From contig CALSFV010000226.1 of the NCBI GenBank assembly GCA_943737045.1, positions 1-64,000 of the forward strand: 64,000 nt of DNA. Direction: 5' to 3'. Numbering within the stretch: the first letter of the stretch is position 1; each line of letters starts with the position of its first letter. Origin of the DNA: Parapristionchus giblindavisi. Its lineage: Eukaryota; Nematoda; Chromadorea; Rhabditida; Diplogasteridae. Below are positions 33,251-44,274 of the stretch, one piece after another. The translations under genes and the position numbers were made by a program. The notes beneath the pieces were generated by a model that did no database searches, was not told the origin of the DNA, and saw only the letters and a program-made list of their open reading frames with translations.

Positions 33251-33537
33251 AGAAGGGGACCCATGAGTTGGCATGACTGACTCCCGCCACGATAAGCATG
33301 CTGGCTATTGTTTATATTATATGGTAATTGGCGTAAGGGATAATGAGAAAATGAGAGAGAAAGTATGCAAATTCGATGAACACTCTCTACATGCCTTGAA
33401 AGTTGTACTTTCAATGCTCATAGTGAGCTTTAAACATATCGGGAATCAATATCAGATATGTCTTTCGATTCGTGTGATGAATCTCTATCATAATATCCGA
33501 ACAGTCTTATTACGAAAAAACTCGTGGGTCTCCATCT
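33251..33537. mobile_element. TTAA element T, mirrored copy
   Basis: Reverse complement of 31480-31766, in the right palindrome arm at the mirrored position and with the same TTAA flanks. It was duplicated with the arm rather than inserted separately. Confidence 0.85.
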
Positions 33538-33879
33538 TTAATGACCACTTCTTCATTGTTGAAAATATATGCCTGTGCTGATATTTATTCATATCAATCA
33601 ATAATATCTAATCGATAGATCGATAATCAATCAATATTTGTAGTCGTGAAGAAGGCAGTAGCTATGGTAGAAGATCCGGTTGAGTTGGCCAAGTGTAAGG
33701 ACTGTTACAAGGAAGCAGAAGCGAGACTCGCCATCATGGTCAGAACTCTTATTTACTATATTATTGAATAATTAAAGGCACAATGCTGAACTAATTTTAG
33801 ACTGTTTAGGCGATCTCGTACAAAGAAAGAAATTGTGGAAAGAGCGAGAGTTTCAAATTAGATCACGATGTGCTTTTAA

Positions 33880-34217
33880 AGGTGGAGACCCGCGAATGTT
33901 CATGCAAATCTCTTGCATCTTGATTATGCAAGTGTCAAGTGATGTAAGAAGATAGAGAGACCACTCATCAATCTCTTAGCGCTGTGGTATTTCTTCTGAC
34001 TAGAGAGCGCATGGTCGCGGGTTCGAATCCTATTGCCGAACTTCCTTATTTTCAAAAAGCGCGCCTTTGCCTGCGATTGCAAGCATGATTCATTTATGGT
34101 TCTAGCGATCAATAAGTTGAACTAACATGAAACAAATAGTATAAAGTGTGCAGAATAACTTTTGCTAACTTTCTGTCTTCACAGTTTGTTCACGAAAATA
34201 TTCGCGGGAGTCCACCT
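33880..34217. mobile_element. TTAA element S, mirrored copy with tRNA-like unit
   Basis: Reverse complement of 30800-31137. Here the tRNA-like unit reads on the plus strand: A-box-like TAGCGCTGTGG near 33980 and B box GGTTCGAATCC near 34019. Confidence 0.85.
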
Positions 34218-36046
34218 TTAATTAGTAAGATACTTGGCAGAGCTAATGTAACACTTATTACATGCATATATTGTACTTATTATACGGTGTGGTGATCTTT
34301 GCATCGTTTTTGTCTTGTTGTACTTCTTTCCAACTCTTGAACAGTGTATTATTATTAAATATTGATTTATTGATTGATTGACTAGTGATACTGTTTCATT
34401 TCAGTTGAGTGAGAAACGACGAAAGGCGAAGAAGGAAGGTGGAGACGGAGTCATCGCTGAAGATGAACCCAAAGCCTACAGAAAGGTGAGACTAGAGGAG
34501 GGGTACGGTAGATCGATAAGGGGCGGGGTTTAGGGTAGTGATTACGGTAGACTGAGTCTGAATGGATACGGTCATGATCTCGATATACATAGCCCCAAAG
34601 ACCGTATCCATGAACGTTGGAAAACCGTTTGCCGGCAACCTAGACGTCACAAGCCTAGGGGAGCACTTGTTGCAATCGCCTCACCCTTCGCTTGTGACGT
34701 CACGTTTGCCGTCAAATAGTTTGTCATGGATTCCTATACAGAAAATACTGTGAGAATGTAAACAGTTTATTTTACTAAACTCTCGTAATTCTCACGATAC
34801 GTTCCCTATGTAAACCTGTGAGATTAATGCAGCATGTCTGTTATGTTACCAAGTTCTATGAGCAAATGCCAATATTTCGTTGTAACGTATTGAAAATCTC
34901 CATCATATAAACATCATAGCGCCTGCTCACAATGATGGTTCACGTTCGATAAATCTAAAAATGGCATTTTTTTCTGTTTATATCTAATTAATTAATATTT
35001 AATAAGCTGAATTGTAGGCACTATGGGTGATCGTGGCGAAGGTGTTTGCGGATCGTGAGAAGAAGCGAAAGATGCTCGAGGATAGGGCAAACGAGGAGAA
35101 GTACGGAGATTTATTTTAATTTATTTCATTGTTTTTTAAATTTAATTTGATTGCGAAATAAGCGGAGCATGCGCTCCTTTTAGCATTGTATTCAATCGGC
35201 GGATTCGCGTTTCAGACAAATATAATTTCATATGTTGATGTGTCCAAATTTGATAATTGGTGCAAATTGTATCTGTCGATTATTGTTTTTATTATTATAT
35301 ATTATTTTAAATTTAAATTATTCAGGAGACGCAATGCTGAAGCGGCCGTTGAAGCAGCGGAGAAGCGAAAGTTGGCCGAGGAATTTGCCAAGAACTACGA
35401 GGTATACGGTAGTTATTGATTTATTGATTGATTGGAAGATTGATTGATGGGGGAATAATGTGTTTAAATTATAGTAGTGTTAGATGAAAAGTGCTATTGA
35501 TCGTGTGACTACCGTATCCGTCATATTATTGATTGAAACTGATGTTTTCTTTGTAGGAGTCCCGTGATGAAAGGCGTGGAGCGTGGCGCAACTTCCAGGT
35601 AATTTTTAAAAACATTTTTCTTTTTTTTATCCTATATTAATCAACGTAACTTATCCGCCAGTCAGCCCAAACGGGTAACTGTACTGTCATGGCTGGTATA
35701 CTGTAGCTAGACACCGAATGCGGGAGTATACTGTAGTGGATGAAAAGAATTGTTGGTATGGTATTGGTGTTCACCGATTCAAAGAGGAAAACAATCAATA
35801 ATTTGTTCATGCCAAACACCTCTTACTGACATCGTTCACCGATGGCTTCCTCTCTGAAATGTTATCATCTATTGTTCAATCCTAAAATTGAAATCAACAA
35901 TTTGATTATTAATCAATAATTTAGTTTTTGACAGTCTAATTCCATCTAATTCTAATTTACAGGCGAAGAAAGCGCGAAAGGAGGAGAAGGGCACTACGAT
36001 GAAGGGATCCGCATTCAAGCCACCCAAGCTCAAGCTACAGAAGTAG

Positions 36047-37650
36047 ATCTAGAATATGGGCGGAGTCTTATGTTCTGTCAGCCTACATACTGTGTTTAGT
36101 GGCTGCACGTTAATCCAATTTCGTTTCTATGACTTGAGCACCATACTCTCCATTGTGAGCGTGGCCTCATCTGATTTCAATATTTAGATTATTCAATTGT
36201 ACTTCTATAGATTGAGTTGTCTTCATCTTCTTCTAGATCTCTTCTCATTCTGTAAATACCGTACTCTATGTTTGTCTACCGTATGAATCATAATCGTAAA
36301 GTGACTTTATTTTCTCGGATCAGTGAACTATTTGCATTACATCACCATTCGGGGAAGTGTAATTGAGGTACGGTAGAATGCTTAGTACTTACTGTAGGGT
36401 AAATAACAAGAAACATTGACGAAATGGAGATGAATGGAATGAGTATTGGATACGGTATTGCAGTTATGTTGATAATGGATTACTGTATTGCTGCGTTAGG
36501 GAATTACAGGTATTGATCGATAAGTCGGAGAAAATAAAAACCAATCGATATTTGAAATATTTACCGTTCCAGGCATTACGGTAGTTTTCTGTTCATGGAT
36601 AACAGGAAATGTAAAAAAATAATAAGATTTGTGATTTTATATACACTAATTATGAAATTTTGAGCACAAATTAAATAATTTTAAGCATTGCACAATCGAT
36701 ACTGTAACATTAGAAGTACTATAAGCGTAAATATTTAGTGCTTTTATTGTAATTATCGATTGAAACTCTTTACTTGGGCATAGAATAAGAGTTTCAACGT
36801 TGGGCCTTAATTTGCATTGTCTAATAATGATTGTAAATTTTAAATATATAATTACATTGTGTAGACATACCATTGTAGACAAGTCAATTAGATTTGAATG
36901 AGGAGAACGTTGGCATTCAAATTGCATCATTCTTTCGCATAAAAGGGACCATTTCTTAGCATTTGCACGGTCGTTCCTCATCAGTTCTACACGTAAGTTG
37001 CTTGTCTTAATATTTAGGATATAGGATTTGCCTTAGACTATAGGACTTCCTTAAGAGCTTAGCCTTAAGACCTTGGACTCAGACTCCAAAAACTTAATAT
37101 TTCTTAGGTCTTATAACCCTAACAATAAGGTCGTCCTCTAACCTTCAACCATTTCAGGAACAGATGAGGATCGTCGTCAACATTTTCTCTGATTACTTAA
37201 GTTCTTATCTAATGAGCTTAAGTGATTAAAAGATTATTTTCATGGCCAACTTTGCTACAACAAGGATGTTTTTACATTGCTTCTTGGCATGGCTAATAAT
37301 ATGTGTTTAAGCAAGGGCTGGAAGCTGGAGATATAGCAGGCGCGGGCTCCAATGGAATGGCATTCGTCCTGTCTTTTCCCATTCTTCAGCAACTTTCCTT
37401 AAAGGAGGGCGTATGTTGAGTGGGAATGTGTCAGGACGGTGCTGATATTGTCTTATCTATCCCCCAGAACTGTTTATTATTTTTGTTGTTTTAGGTGTTA
37501 AAGGATAGCAGCGTCGCTTGCGCTTAAATAATGTGATTTTCTGAAATAAATATTTGTCACTATCATTTATGATTTGTGCAAGGGAACAGACTAACAAGGA
37601 ATGAATACGTTTCACACCGGGGTTTGACATTAAAGATTGATACTACTGTC
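36047..37650. repeat. Inverted duplicated flank of copy 3 (N, P, O blocks)
   Basis: Reverse-complement versions of the blocks that follow the minus-strand copies: N near 36300, P with TCGTTCCTCATCAGTTCTAC near 36970, and O with CTTTTCCCATTCTTCAGC near 37372. The inverted unit therefore extends well beyond the near-identical arms. It has no additional exon. Confidence 0.65.
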
Positions 37651-39180
37651 CAGACTAAAAAAGATTCCAAAATATTTTTCTCATTTCATTTTTGGTCTCG
37701 AATAAATGGGCAATTTTAGGCTAATATTCGCGAATTAATTTGCATTTATTCTGGACAAATCTTCGAATTTATTTAAGCTTTTCATTTTCAATTTTGATCA
37801 ATTTTTGTAATCCGACCTAGTTGTTTGGGGGTTGTGTTATGACAATTTTTAAGTCATAAGTCATGTAGAGAGTGTATCAGATTAGCATACTTGTCTCTCT
37901 CAATTTCCCGGAGCTTCTTTGATTTCTAGCCCACCCCCCCCCTCCATTTCGATCTTTTCGACCGAATGGAGGGGTCGTCCTCCTCACTGGGAGGACGATG
38001 TGGTGCGAAATAGAGACCTCCAAATGACTAGAGAAAGTGATATTTAAATGAGGGAGGTAATTGGCCAATCACCTCTCCTTTGTTATACTTTTCATTTTCA
38101 TGTCTTGCCATAAGTTCAATCGGCTGCTCTCTCATTCTCTCTCAATGGTTTTTCCTCTTTCCTCTATTCCTCTTTCATTCCTATTTCACTTTTCTCGTGT
38201 TGTAACAACAACCGGTCTCTTTGCTCTTTCGAAGAGCAAGAGAAGAGAGAAGTGGTGGCCGAGTGGGTAGGAGTCTTATCTCAAGATCCTTTGCTCGTAT
38301 GTTCAATTCTTTCAAAATGATTTCTTTTTTGCTATTTTTTCAAAGCATGAAATCAAAAATTTCTTAACAAAAAAAGAAGAGTAGCATTTTTTTGAATATC
38401 TAGGTACAAAGATATCCTCACCCTCTCCCTCTCCCCCTCCCTCTTGATTGTCTTCCCTCGTATCCCTGTGGCCTTTTTGTACCAGTAACCCTGGTCATAT
38501 GCAAATATCTCGGCGCCCAGGAGTCGCCAGGAAAATAGTCAATAGAAAAACTTCTTATCTTTTAGAGACCTATCGAATGGCATATGTTTCATCCCAAAAG
38601 TCTATGCTCACTCTTTAGCCACGGACAATTCCTTTGTCAAGATACTTTTGGCCAAACGCATCTTGGAAGGTATATATAGTCGTCTCTCGAAGTAATTCGT
38701 ATATCACGATATACCATAGGTTCGGTCAACCGCCTCTCGAATTGAAAAATTCACTCCTCTCATTTTCTCATTCGTCTATGGTATATCGCTGTTTGGCGGT
38801 CTCTAGTGCGAAATTCTCCCCGGGTTCGATGCTCTGGACTGAACCGGAGAGAAGGAATCCAATACTCTTATAGGGTAATGGGGGTGTTGTGGAAATGAAA
38901 TTGGATTGGAGAGAGTATGGGATAGGAGGAGAAAAAACTCGTTTCATCATTCTCTCAATCATGATTTGTCGGTTACTACGCGAAATGACTAATGAGTGAT
39001 GAGGAATGAGAAATGACTAGAATGACCTAGACCAGAAATTACAGAAGTGCCAATTTCCCACACAATTTCCATGCAATATAGGTAATTCCACTGGACCGTT
39101 CGAGAAGTCGGCATGGCAAGTTCTCAATTAACCACTAAACTATGCTGCTTCATTTCATTCTCCATCGTTTCTCTTCAAAT
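37651..39180. other. Unassigned spacer with a degenerate tRNA-like unit and a shared repeat
   Basis: At about 38255-38320, TGGTGGCCGAGTGGGTAGGA resembles the start of a Leu/Ser-type tRNA, but the expected B box (TGTTCAATTC) is degenerate, so it is a relic. About 38610-38820 shares sequence with the flanks of element A (TTTAGCCACGGACAATTCC; ATTCACTCCTCTCATTTTCT) and contains the related uninserted site. Nothing else is recognised. Confidence 0.5.
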
Positions 39181-39184
39181 TTAA

Positions 39185-39214
39185 AGCGAGAGTGACCTCA
39201 CTCAATGGCCTCTT

Positions 39215-39252
<38 letters not shown>

Positions 39253-40103
39253 TTTATTCACGTCAAGCGATCATCGCTAGGTGGGGATGGAACGGGCAAA
39301 GTCATGACTAGTCATGCTCCACCATGTAGGCCCGATGGTTCTTGTCAAATCATCCCTCCATCTCGGTGGAGGTCGTCCAGCGACGCGAGAGCGAGATAGC
39401 GGCGTCCATACTGTAGTGTTTCTAGCCCAGCGGTCCATCGTCATCGTCTTGATTTTCTGAGCCCAGTTACACTTCCTTCGAAAAGCCTCAGAATTCCAAT
39501 CCTTCAGCTTGGTCGCATCTCTTATCCGTTCATTCCTCCATCGATCTTTCAACGTTATTCCCAGCATCCGCCTCTCCATTTTCCTCTGTGTAGTTTCCAA
39601 TCGTTTCCTGTCGCTCCCTCGTAAACTCCAGGTCTCACATGCGTAGAGCACCGTAGATGATATACACGACTCAAACACTCTTCTTCTAATGGCCATCGAC
39701 AATTGACGGGAAGTCAGTATACATAAAGGAAACCTTACTCCAGGCTAGCCAGGCGTTTCGAATTCTACCTTAAATTTCTTCTGAGTGGTTAAGTGGAAGG
39801 GAGATCTTACATCCTAGGTAGGTGGTATCATGAACAAACGAAAATATCATTCCGTCCACAGTTAGAGGTTGTCGAGTGGTCGTACAGTTGCTCAGTAATA
39901 CGCTCTTCTTTGCGTTCACTTCCAGTCCAACACGTGCGGATGATTCTATCAGTTTCTGCAGCATCCTCTCGAGCTCAGGTCGTGACTTAGCAACCAAAGC
40001 AACGTCATCGGCGTACTCTTCATTACGCACACTATTTCTCTGTTCTCTAACAACGAGAGAGCGTAGACCTTTGAAGAGGCCGTTGGCAAAGGTTTCGGTC
40101 CCT
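39185..40103. mobile_element. TTAA-flanked MITE, family M copy 2, split by a LINE
   Basis: TTAA at 39181-39184 and 40104-40107 flank ends related to family M copy 1. CTCACTCAATGGCCTCTTCATT near 1598 matches CTCAATGGCCTCTTCATT near 39201, and the continuation CTCTAACAACGAGAGAGC resumes at about 40043 after the LINE fragment. Removing 39220-40015 and one target duplication leaves an element of about 113 bp, the size of copy 1. Confidence 0.82.
39220..40015 (-). pseudogene. 5'-truncated LINE (non-LTR retrotransposon) reverse-transcriptase fragment
   Basis: On the minus strand the fragment starts exactly at the reverse-transcriptase YADD motif (YADDVALVAKSRPELERML), then GLEVNAKKS and TYLGCKI, typical of the RT palm and thumb. 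A frameshift/stop lies near 39770-39790. A second frame (39277-39702) carries the usual C-terminal LINE segment RRVFESCISSTVLYACETW, then RRMLGITLKDRWRN and GRPPPRWRDD. The 3' end is an (ATT)n tail (seen as TAA repeats at 39220-39250). A 10 bp target duplication CTCTTCATTA lies at 39210-39219 and 40016-40025. It is dead and about 0.8 kb of a normally multi-kb element. The ATT-type tail would fit RTE-like or related clades. Confidence 0.88.
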
Positions 40104-40107
40104 TTAA

Positions 40108-41068
40108 ATTCATTTATCATATCAGACTCAGATGAGTAATGATGCGATTTGCATCATCTATAGGCATTGACCACCAGAACCAGAGTTTCTCTTCATAGAA
40201 CCAAAAATAATATTGTTTATCATTCAAAATTCCTTTCGATTCCTCTCTCATTCATCATTTCACTCATTCTTCCATTCGCTAGTTGGTTAATCGTGATGCT
40301 GACAATGAGACACCACTCAAATATAGATCAAATATCAAAAATGAAAACGGTATCATGCCGAAATCTATTTGTGCTCCCCTCAAATATTTTGACTTTTGAA
40401 AAAGTGTGCCGAATTTTTCGCTTACCATGTACGATGATTACGATGATGAATCATTTTGCCAAAAATTTCGGCATTCGGCCGGTGTCTCCATTTTCGGTAC
40501 ACCGCTCTTTCTCTCAAAATGAGCGCGAAAAATATTTCGGAATATAGAAAAATATTTCGGCATATGCCGATATTGCAAAAAGAATACCTCAGTAATAAAT
40601 ATTTTGTTTTGATTTGATTTGATTTGATGGTTAGTCTCGAAAAAAAAAGAAAAAGAAAAGGTTGAGAGAGATTTTTCGCACATTTTTCGTGAGGTTTTTC
40701 CCAATCTTTTCAGATGCATATTATTTTATGTTTTGCTGGAAGCCAAAGAAAATGACGAGAAAATGCCATAAATTCAGTAAAAATAAGCGAAAATGCATGT
40801 CACGCGAGAAAGTGGACAGAGTCAGAGTATCGCGCAAATTTCTTCCGGATTTTTTTATTCCGTAAATACCGTACTCTCTCCCTGTTTGCCTGCCGTATGA
40901 GTCGTAATCGTAAAGTGACTTTATTTTCTCGGATTAATGAACAATTTGCATTACAATATCGCACCATTCGGGCAGCAAGAATACTTCAGTCATGCAAGAG
41001 TGTACAGACTTATACAGGAAAAACGATCGATAGAAATCAATTATCGATCCAAGGAAGGCAATTATCGA
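40108..41068. repeat. Spacer with inverted N-repeat tract
   Basis: 40640-40972 is the reverse complement of the 14840-15165 tract downstream of the transporter, including AAAGTGACTTTATTTTCTCG near 40912. 40108-40640 shows no gene. The block beginning GCAAGAATACTTCAGTCATG near 40975 is shared with 26849 and 63375, the start of the orphan-gene unit. Confidence 0.6.
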
Positions 41069-42150
41069 TTAATATGGAGATGTGCAGTTGCCGGTGGGAA
41101 TGCAGCACACTTGCTGCACGGCAGACATCGAGATCTGAAATTGGAAAATGTAAATAATGTGTTGTTAAAATCTTGAAAAAGTAGATGGAAACGTGAAAAG
41201 TAGTGTTAATTTTGTTATTGTAAAAGCAGTTGGAAAAGTAGCAATCCAACACTCGCGTAAAGGTATGTTATTGTAAAAGTTTTTCCAACTACTTTTACAA
41301 TCACAAAATTAACGCAACTTTTCACTTTTCCATCTGCTTTTGCAAGTAGAAACAAGTATACAACAAGCTGATTCCCTGTTTCAAGAGCTAGCAATAGTAA
41401 TGACAACTTAGCATCTTGCTGCTAACTCCTCAGGGACTATTTTTGAACGTGAAGAAAAAGAGAATTTTAAAATCAATAATGTAAATTGAAAAAATCGATA
41501 AACCTGTTCTCGATGATTAAAGTACATGAGTGTGACGATGACATCAAACTGCATATTGACGTAGAGAGACGTCAGTCGAGAGAACGACGCCATACAGTAC
41601 TCACTGCAAATAACAAATCAATTTCGTATTTTTATATCATGCCTAGAATTAACTTTTTAAACCATTAAAACCTAGTGCGCATACGAAATTTCAATTTTAT
41701 AATAGAATTTATAACAATCATCTGTTAAAAAGCTTCTAGAAGAAATGAAATAGCATGTTCTCAATTAGCGTGGTCTCAGCATACCCAGCTGATTTCGGTT
41801 TCAACCATCCTAGATTATCTCGAATTTTCATGCACACTAATACCTCTCCTTTGAAAAATTATAAACATCAATGTATAAAACCACCCCAATAAACCAGTCG
41901 CTTCTCCGTTACAACATCAAATCAAATGCCGACGAAAAATGTGCGAGATCAGTTATAATCTCGTATTCTGTCCATTAAAAATAAGCATTTTTATTTTATT
42001 TTTCATTATTTAAAAAAAAATGAAAAAAAAGACAACTAACGCAACGTAATCCTTGAGTGTGACGGTGTTGTTGAAGGCAATGGTGCCCATTCTGCCTCCA
42101 TTCAGTGGGGAAACACTCATTGTTGTCGAATTGAAACCCGAACCAATCAC
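41069..42150 (-). CDS. Orphan gene, three consecutive exons (partial, unit 2)
   Basis: Three minus-strand exons join in phase: 42041-42150 (36 codons + 2 bases; starts VIGSGFNSTTMSVSPLNGG), 41504-41603 (1 base + 33 codons; EYCMASFSRLTSLYVNMQF to NHREQ) and 41069-41134 (21 codons; SAVQQVCCIPTGNCTSPY then TAA). All have good GT and CAG sites. Comparison with 26935-27000 and 63719-63784 supports this frame of the last exon: differences are synonymous or conservative, while the overlapping frame acquires stops. Further 5' exons were not found. I do not recognise the family. A secreted or membrane protein is possible given the cysteines and the hydrophobic middle exon, but that is only a guess. 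Confidence 0.6.
41170..41346. mobile_element. Hairpin MITE L in orphan-gene intron
   Basis: TTGAAAAAGTAGATGGAAACGT near 41174 is answered by CTTTTCCATCTGCTTTTGCA near 41326. The inner arms AGTGTTAATTTTGTTATTGT and ACAATCACAAAATTAACGCA also pair. It is about 175 bp long and absent from the matching intron at 27.0 kb. The target duplication is unclear. Confidence 0.7.
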
Positions 42151-42673
42151 CTGATATACACAATACTTATTATTATTTATTTAATTGAATTAAAATTTTA
42201 TATATTCACACTCATAGTGTATAGATAGATGGATGTCCTAGACATACAATTCCTTAGGCAACGTGTCTTATGCCTTTATGGCGTCTCGTAAAAGACAATG
42301 TTCTTTTACGAGGATACAACAACGTATATAAGCCGAGACGATTGTAGCTGTGTCATGTTTGGAATAAAGAGGATGGTTAATCCTATTGGTTGTTGCACTG
42401 CACCGAACCATGGACGGTAGTCCGAACACATAGTCATCTACAGGAACCACTGATCGGAACAGTTTGTTCAATCAAAATATTTTGTTGCTAATGCTACAAA
42501 CTCGTTCTTTATACATTCTCATACTCTCATAATCCGAGGATATACGGCTAATCTTCAGGATATACGGCTAATCTTCACTATATGCGCTACTAAATAAAAA
42601 GCAAAAAACTATTTTTCTAAATCGAAACACCCGATAGGGCGTTGAAAATGTATCACTTCTTTATTAAAATTAA
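42151..42673. repeat. Upstream spacer of the orphan gene and start of block G
   Basis: No exon is seen. A small hairpin lies at about 42280-42312 (CGTAAAAGACAATG and TCTTTTACGAG). From about 42480 the sequence matches block G (CTCATACTCTCATAATCCGA) of 27.84 kb. Confidence 0.5.
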
Positions 42674-44157
42674 GACACCGGCTCAGTAAGATTCGAGGGT
42701 TGAGCCAGTGACCCCGGACATCGACCTCACCGATTTGGCCCAAAATTTTTTTATGGATACCCCCATGGGCCCCCATCACAAAATGGGTATTCATTTCGGC
42801 TGGTTCCTTGAAACACAGATGTGGCGGGTTTTCGAAATTTGAAAACTCGATTTTCACCAGAAAAAAATGGAGCGACCTAGGACGAATGTTAGTGTCGATT
42901 AATTATAAGTATAAATAGGGAACAAAAACTGGCTATACGACGGTCCGGAGATCCGATCGCAAACTGATTTTTTTACCTCCTCAAAACATTCTAAAATTAT
43001 TTAAAATTTTAAAACAAAAAAGTGCAGTCCAATTTTTGCCTTATCTTATAGAGCAAAAAATTCCGCGTCGAATAAGGGAAAAAAATCAAAAATCGAAGGA
43101 CCCGTCTTTTGAGATAAATGAACCTGAAGATGACCCGAAAATATTTTTGTTTTCAAACCCCCTCATGTTTGTACTCATATTGAAGAGCTCGTCGAGTAGA
43201 ACAACTTTCATGTTGAAGGTTTTGTCTGAAACTCATGTGCAAGAGAAATACATGAGTTTTATTTATTCGCACGGTTGTTCACACAATTTTGAGTAAAACG
43301 AAAGTAAAATATTTTTTGTGTACAAAGCGATTACGGCCATATTGTAGAAAGCAAAAATCCATACTTACTTTATTGTTTCACGAAAAAAAATTGTAGACCC
43401 CCATACTGAAAAAATGGCCTGGAAATTAGTATTGAAAAAAAAAGTTGTCGAAACCTTGCCATGTTTATACTCATTTTAAAGTACTCGCTAAGTACATCAT
43501 TGTTTATGTTGGTCGTATTCTATGAAAGTCGTTTGTTCTCAAGATACAAGCGATAATAAAGATTTCGATCCAATAAATCTTAATTTATGTATTTCTCTTG
43601 TACATGAGTTTCAGACAAAACGTTCAACATGAAAGTTGTTCTACTCGACGAGCTCTTCAATATGAGTACAAACATGAGGGGGTTTGAAAACAAAAATATT
43701 TTCGGGTCATCTTCAGGTTCATTTAGCTCAAAAGACGGGTCCTTCGATTTTTGATTTTTTCCCCTTATTCGACGCGGAATTTTTTGCTCTATAAGATAAG
43801 GCAAAAATTGGACTGCACTTTTTTTGTTTTAAAATTTTAATTAATTTTAGAATGTTTTGAGGAGGTAAAAAAATCAGTTTGCGATCGGATCTCCGGACCG
43901 TCGTATAGCCAGTTTTTGTTGTCTATTTACACTTATAATTAATCGACACTAACATTGGTCCTAGGTCGCTCCATTTTTTTCTGGTGAAAATCGAGTTTTC
44001 AAATTTCGAAAACCCGCCACATCTGTGTTTCAAGGAACCAGCCCAAATGAATACCCATTTTGTGATAGGGGCCCATGGGGGTATCCATAAAAAAAATTTG
44101 GGCCAAATCGGTGAGGTCGATGTCCGGCACTTCCTGGAATCTTACTGAGCCGATGTC
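42674..44157. mobile_element. TTAA palindromic element C, copy 1
   Basis: The ends GACACCGGCTCAGTAAGATT and its imperfect complement AATCTTACTGAGCCGATGTC are flanked by TTAA (42670-42673, 44158-44161). The uninserted site is preserved in block G near 28030 (AAATTAAAATGTTC). The arms exceed 600 bp and almost the whole element is palindromic; reading frames in the two arms mirror each other, so they are not genes. The second copy is at 52754-54235. Confidence 0.92.
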
Positions 44158-44274
44158 TTAAAATGTTCTTTTTCTCCCGCACAACTTCACAAGGTGAATT
44201 CACGTTTCGATATCTACACAACTAAATGCGGCTCAATCATTGAACAATGATCACACAAGAAAAAGGATAACTAA

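Larger units (their letters stand above)
29902..35115. repeat. Giant palindrome: inverted duplication of DNAJC8-like exons 3-6
   Basis: The left arm (about 29902-32465) and right arm (about 32551-35115) are reverse complements over about 2.56 kb, with an 85 bp unique spacer (32466-32550). I saw only isolated differences: a substitution near 32183 versus 32828, one near 31914 versus 33103, and a one-base length difference in a T run near 32020. Beyond 29902/35115 the two sides are still related but clearly diverged. Elements S and T are present in both arms, so they inserted before the duplication. Confidence 0.92.
32466..36046 (+). pseudogene. DNAJC8-like copy 3 (opposite strand), 5'-truncated in exon 2
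   Basis: Exon 2 is truncated at its 5' end (32466-32545, in the palindrome spacer). Exons 3-9 are complete: 32810-32933, 33644-33738, 34405-34485, 35018-35100, 35326-35401, 35557-35598, 35963-36046 (TAG at the end). Frame and splice sites are intact throughout, and the HPD motif is present. Missing are exon 1 with the start codon and the first nine codons of exon 2, replaced by palindrome arm sequence. It is the only copy on the plus strand. Its last third (from 35116) is more diverged from the other copies than its first part. Expression would need a new promoter and start; an ATG within exon 3 would leave an incomplete J domain. Confidence 0.82.

Noticed and set aside
29902..35115. Explaining the palindrome purely as an unremoved-adapter read artefact
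   Set aside because: The arms differ at several positions, the spacer is unique, and both outer flanks are related but clearly diverged, which a turned-back read would not produce. Long-read confirmation is still desirable.
28533..41157. Recurring short frame containing RKVTLFSRI in repeat N
   Set aside because: It occurs in about ten copies of a non-coding 3' flank, on either strand relative to genes, with no consistent start, stop or splice sites.
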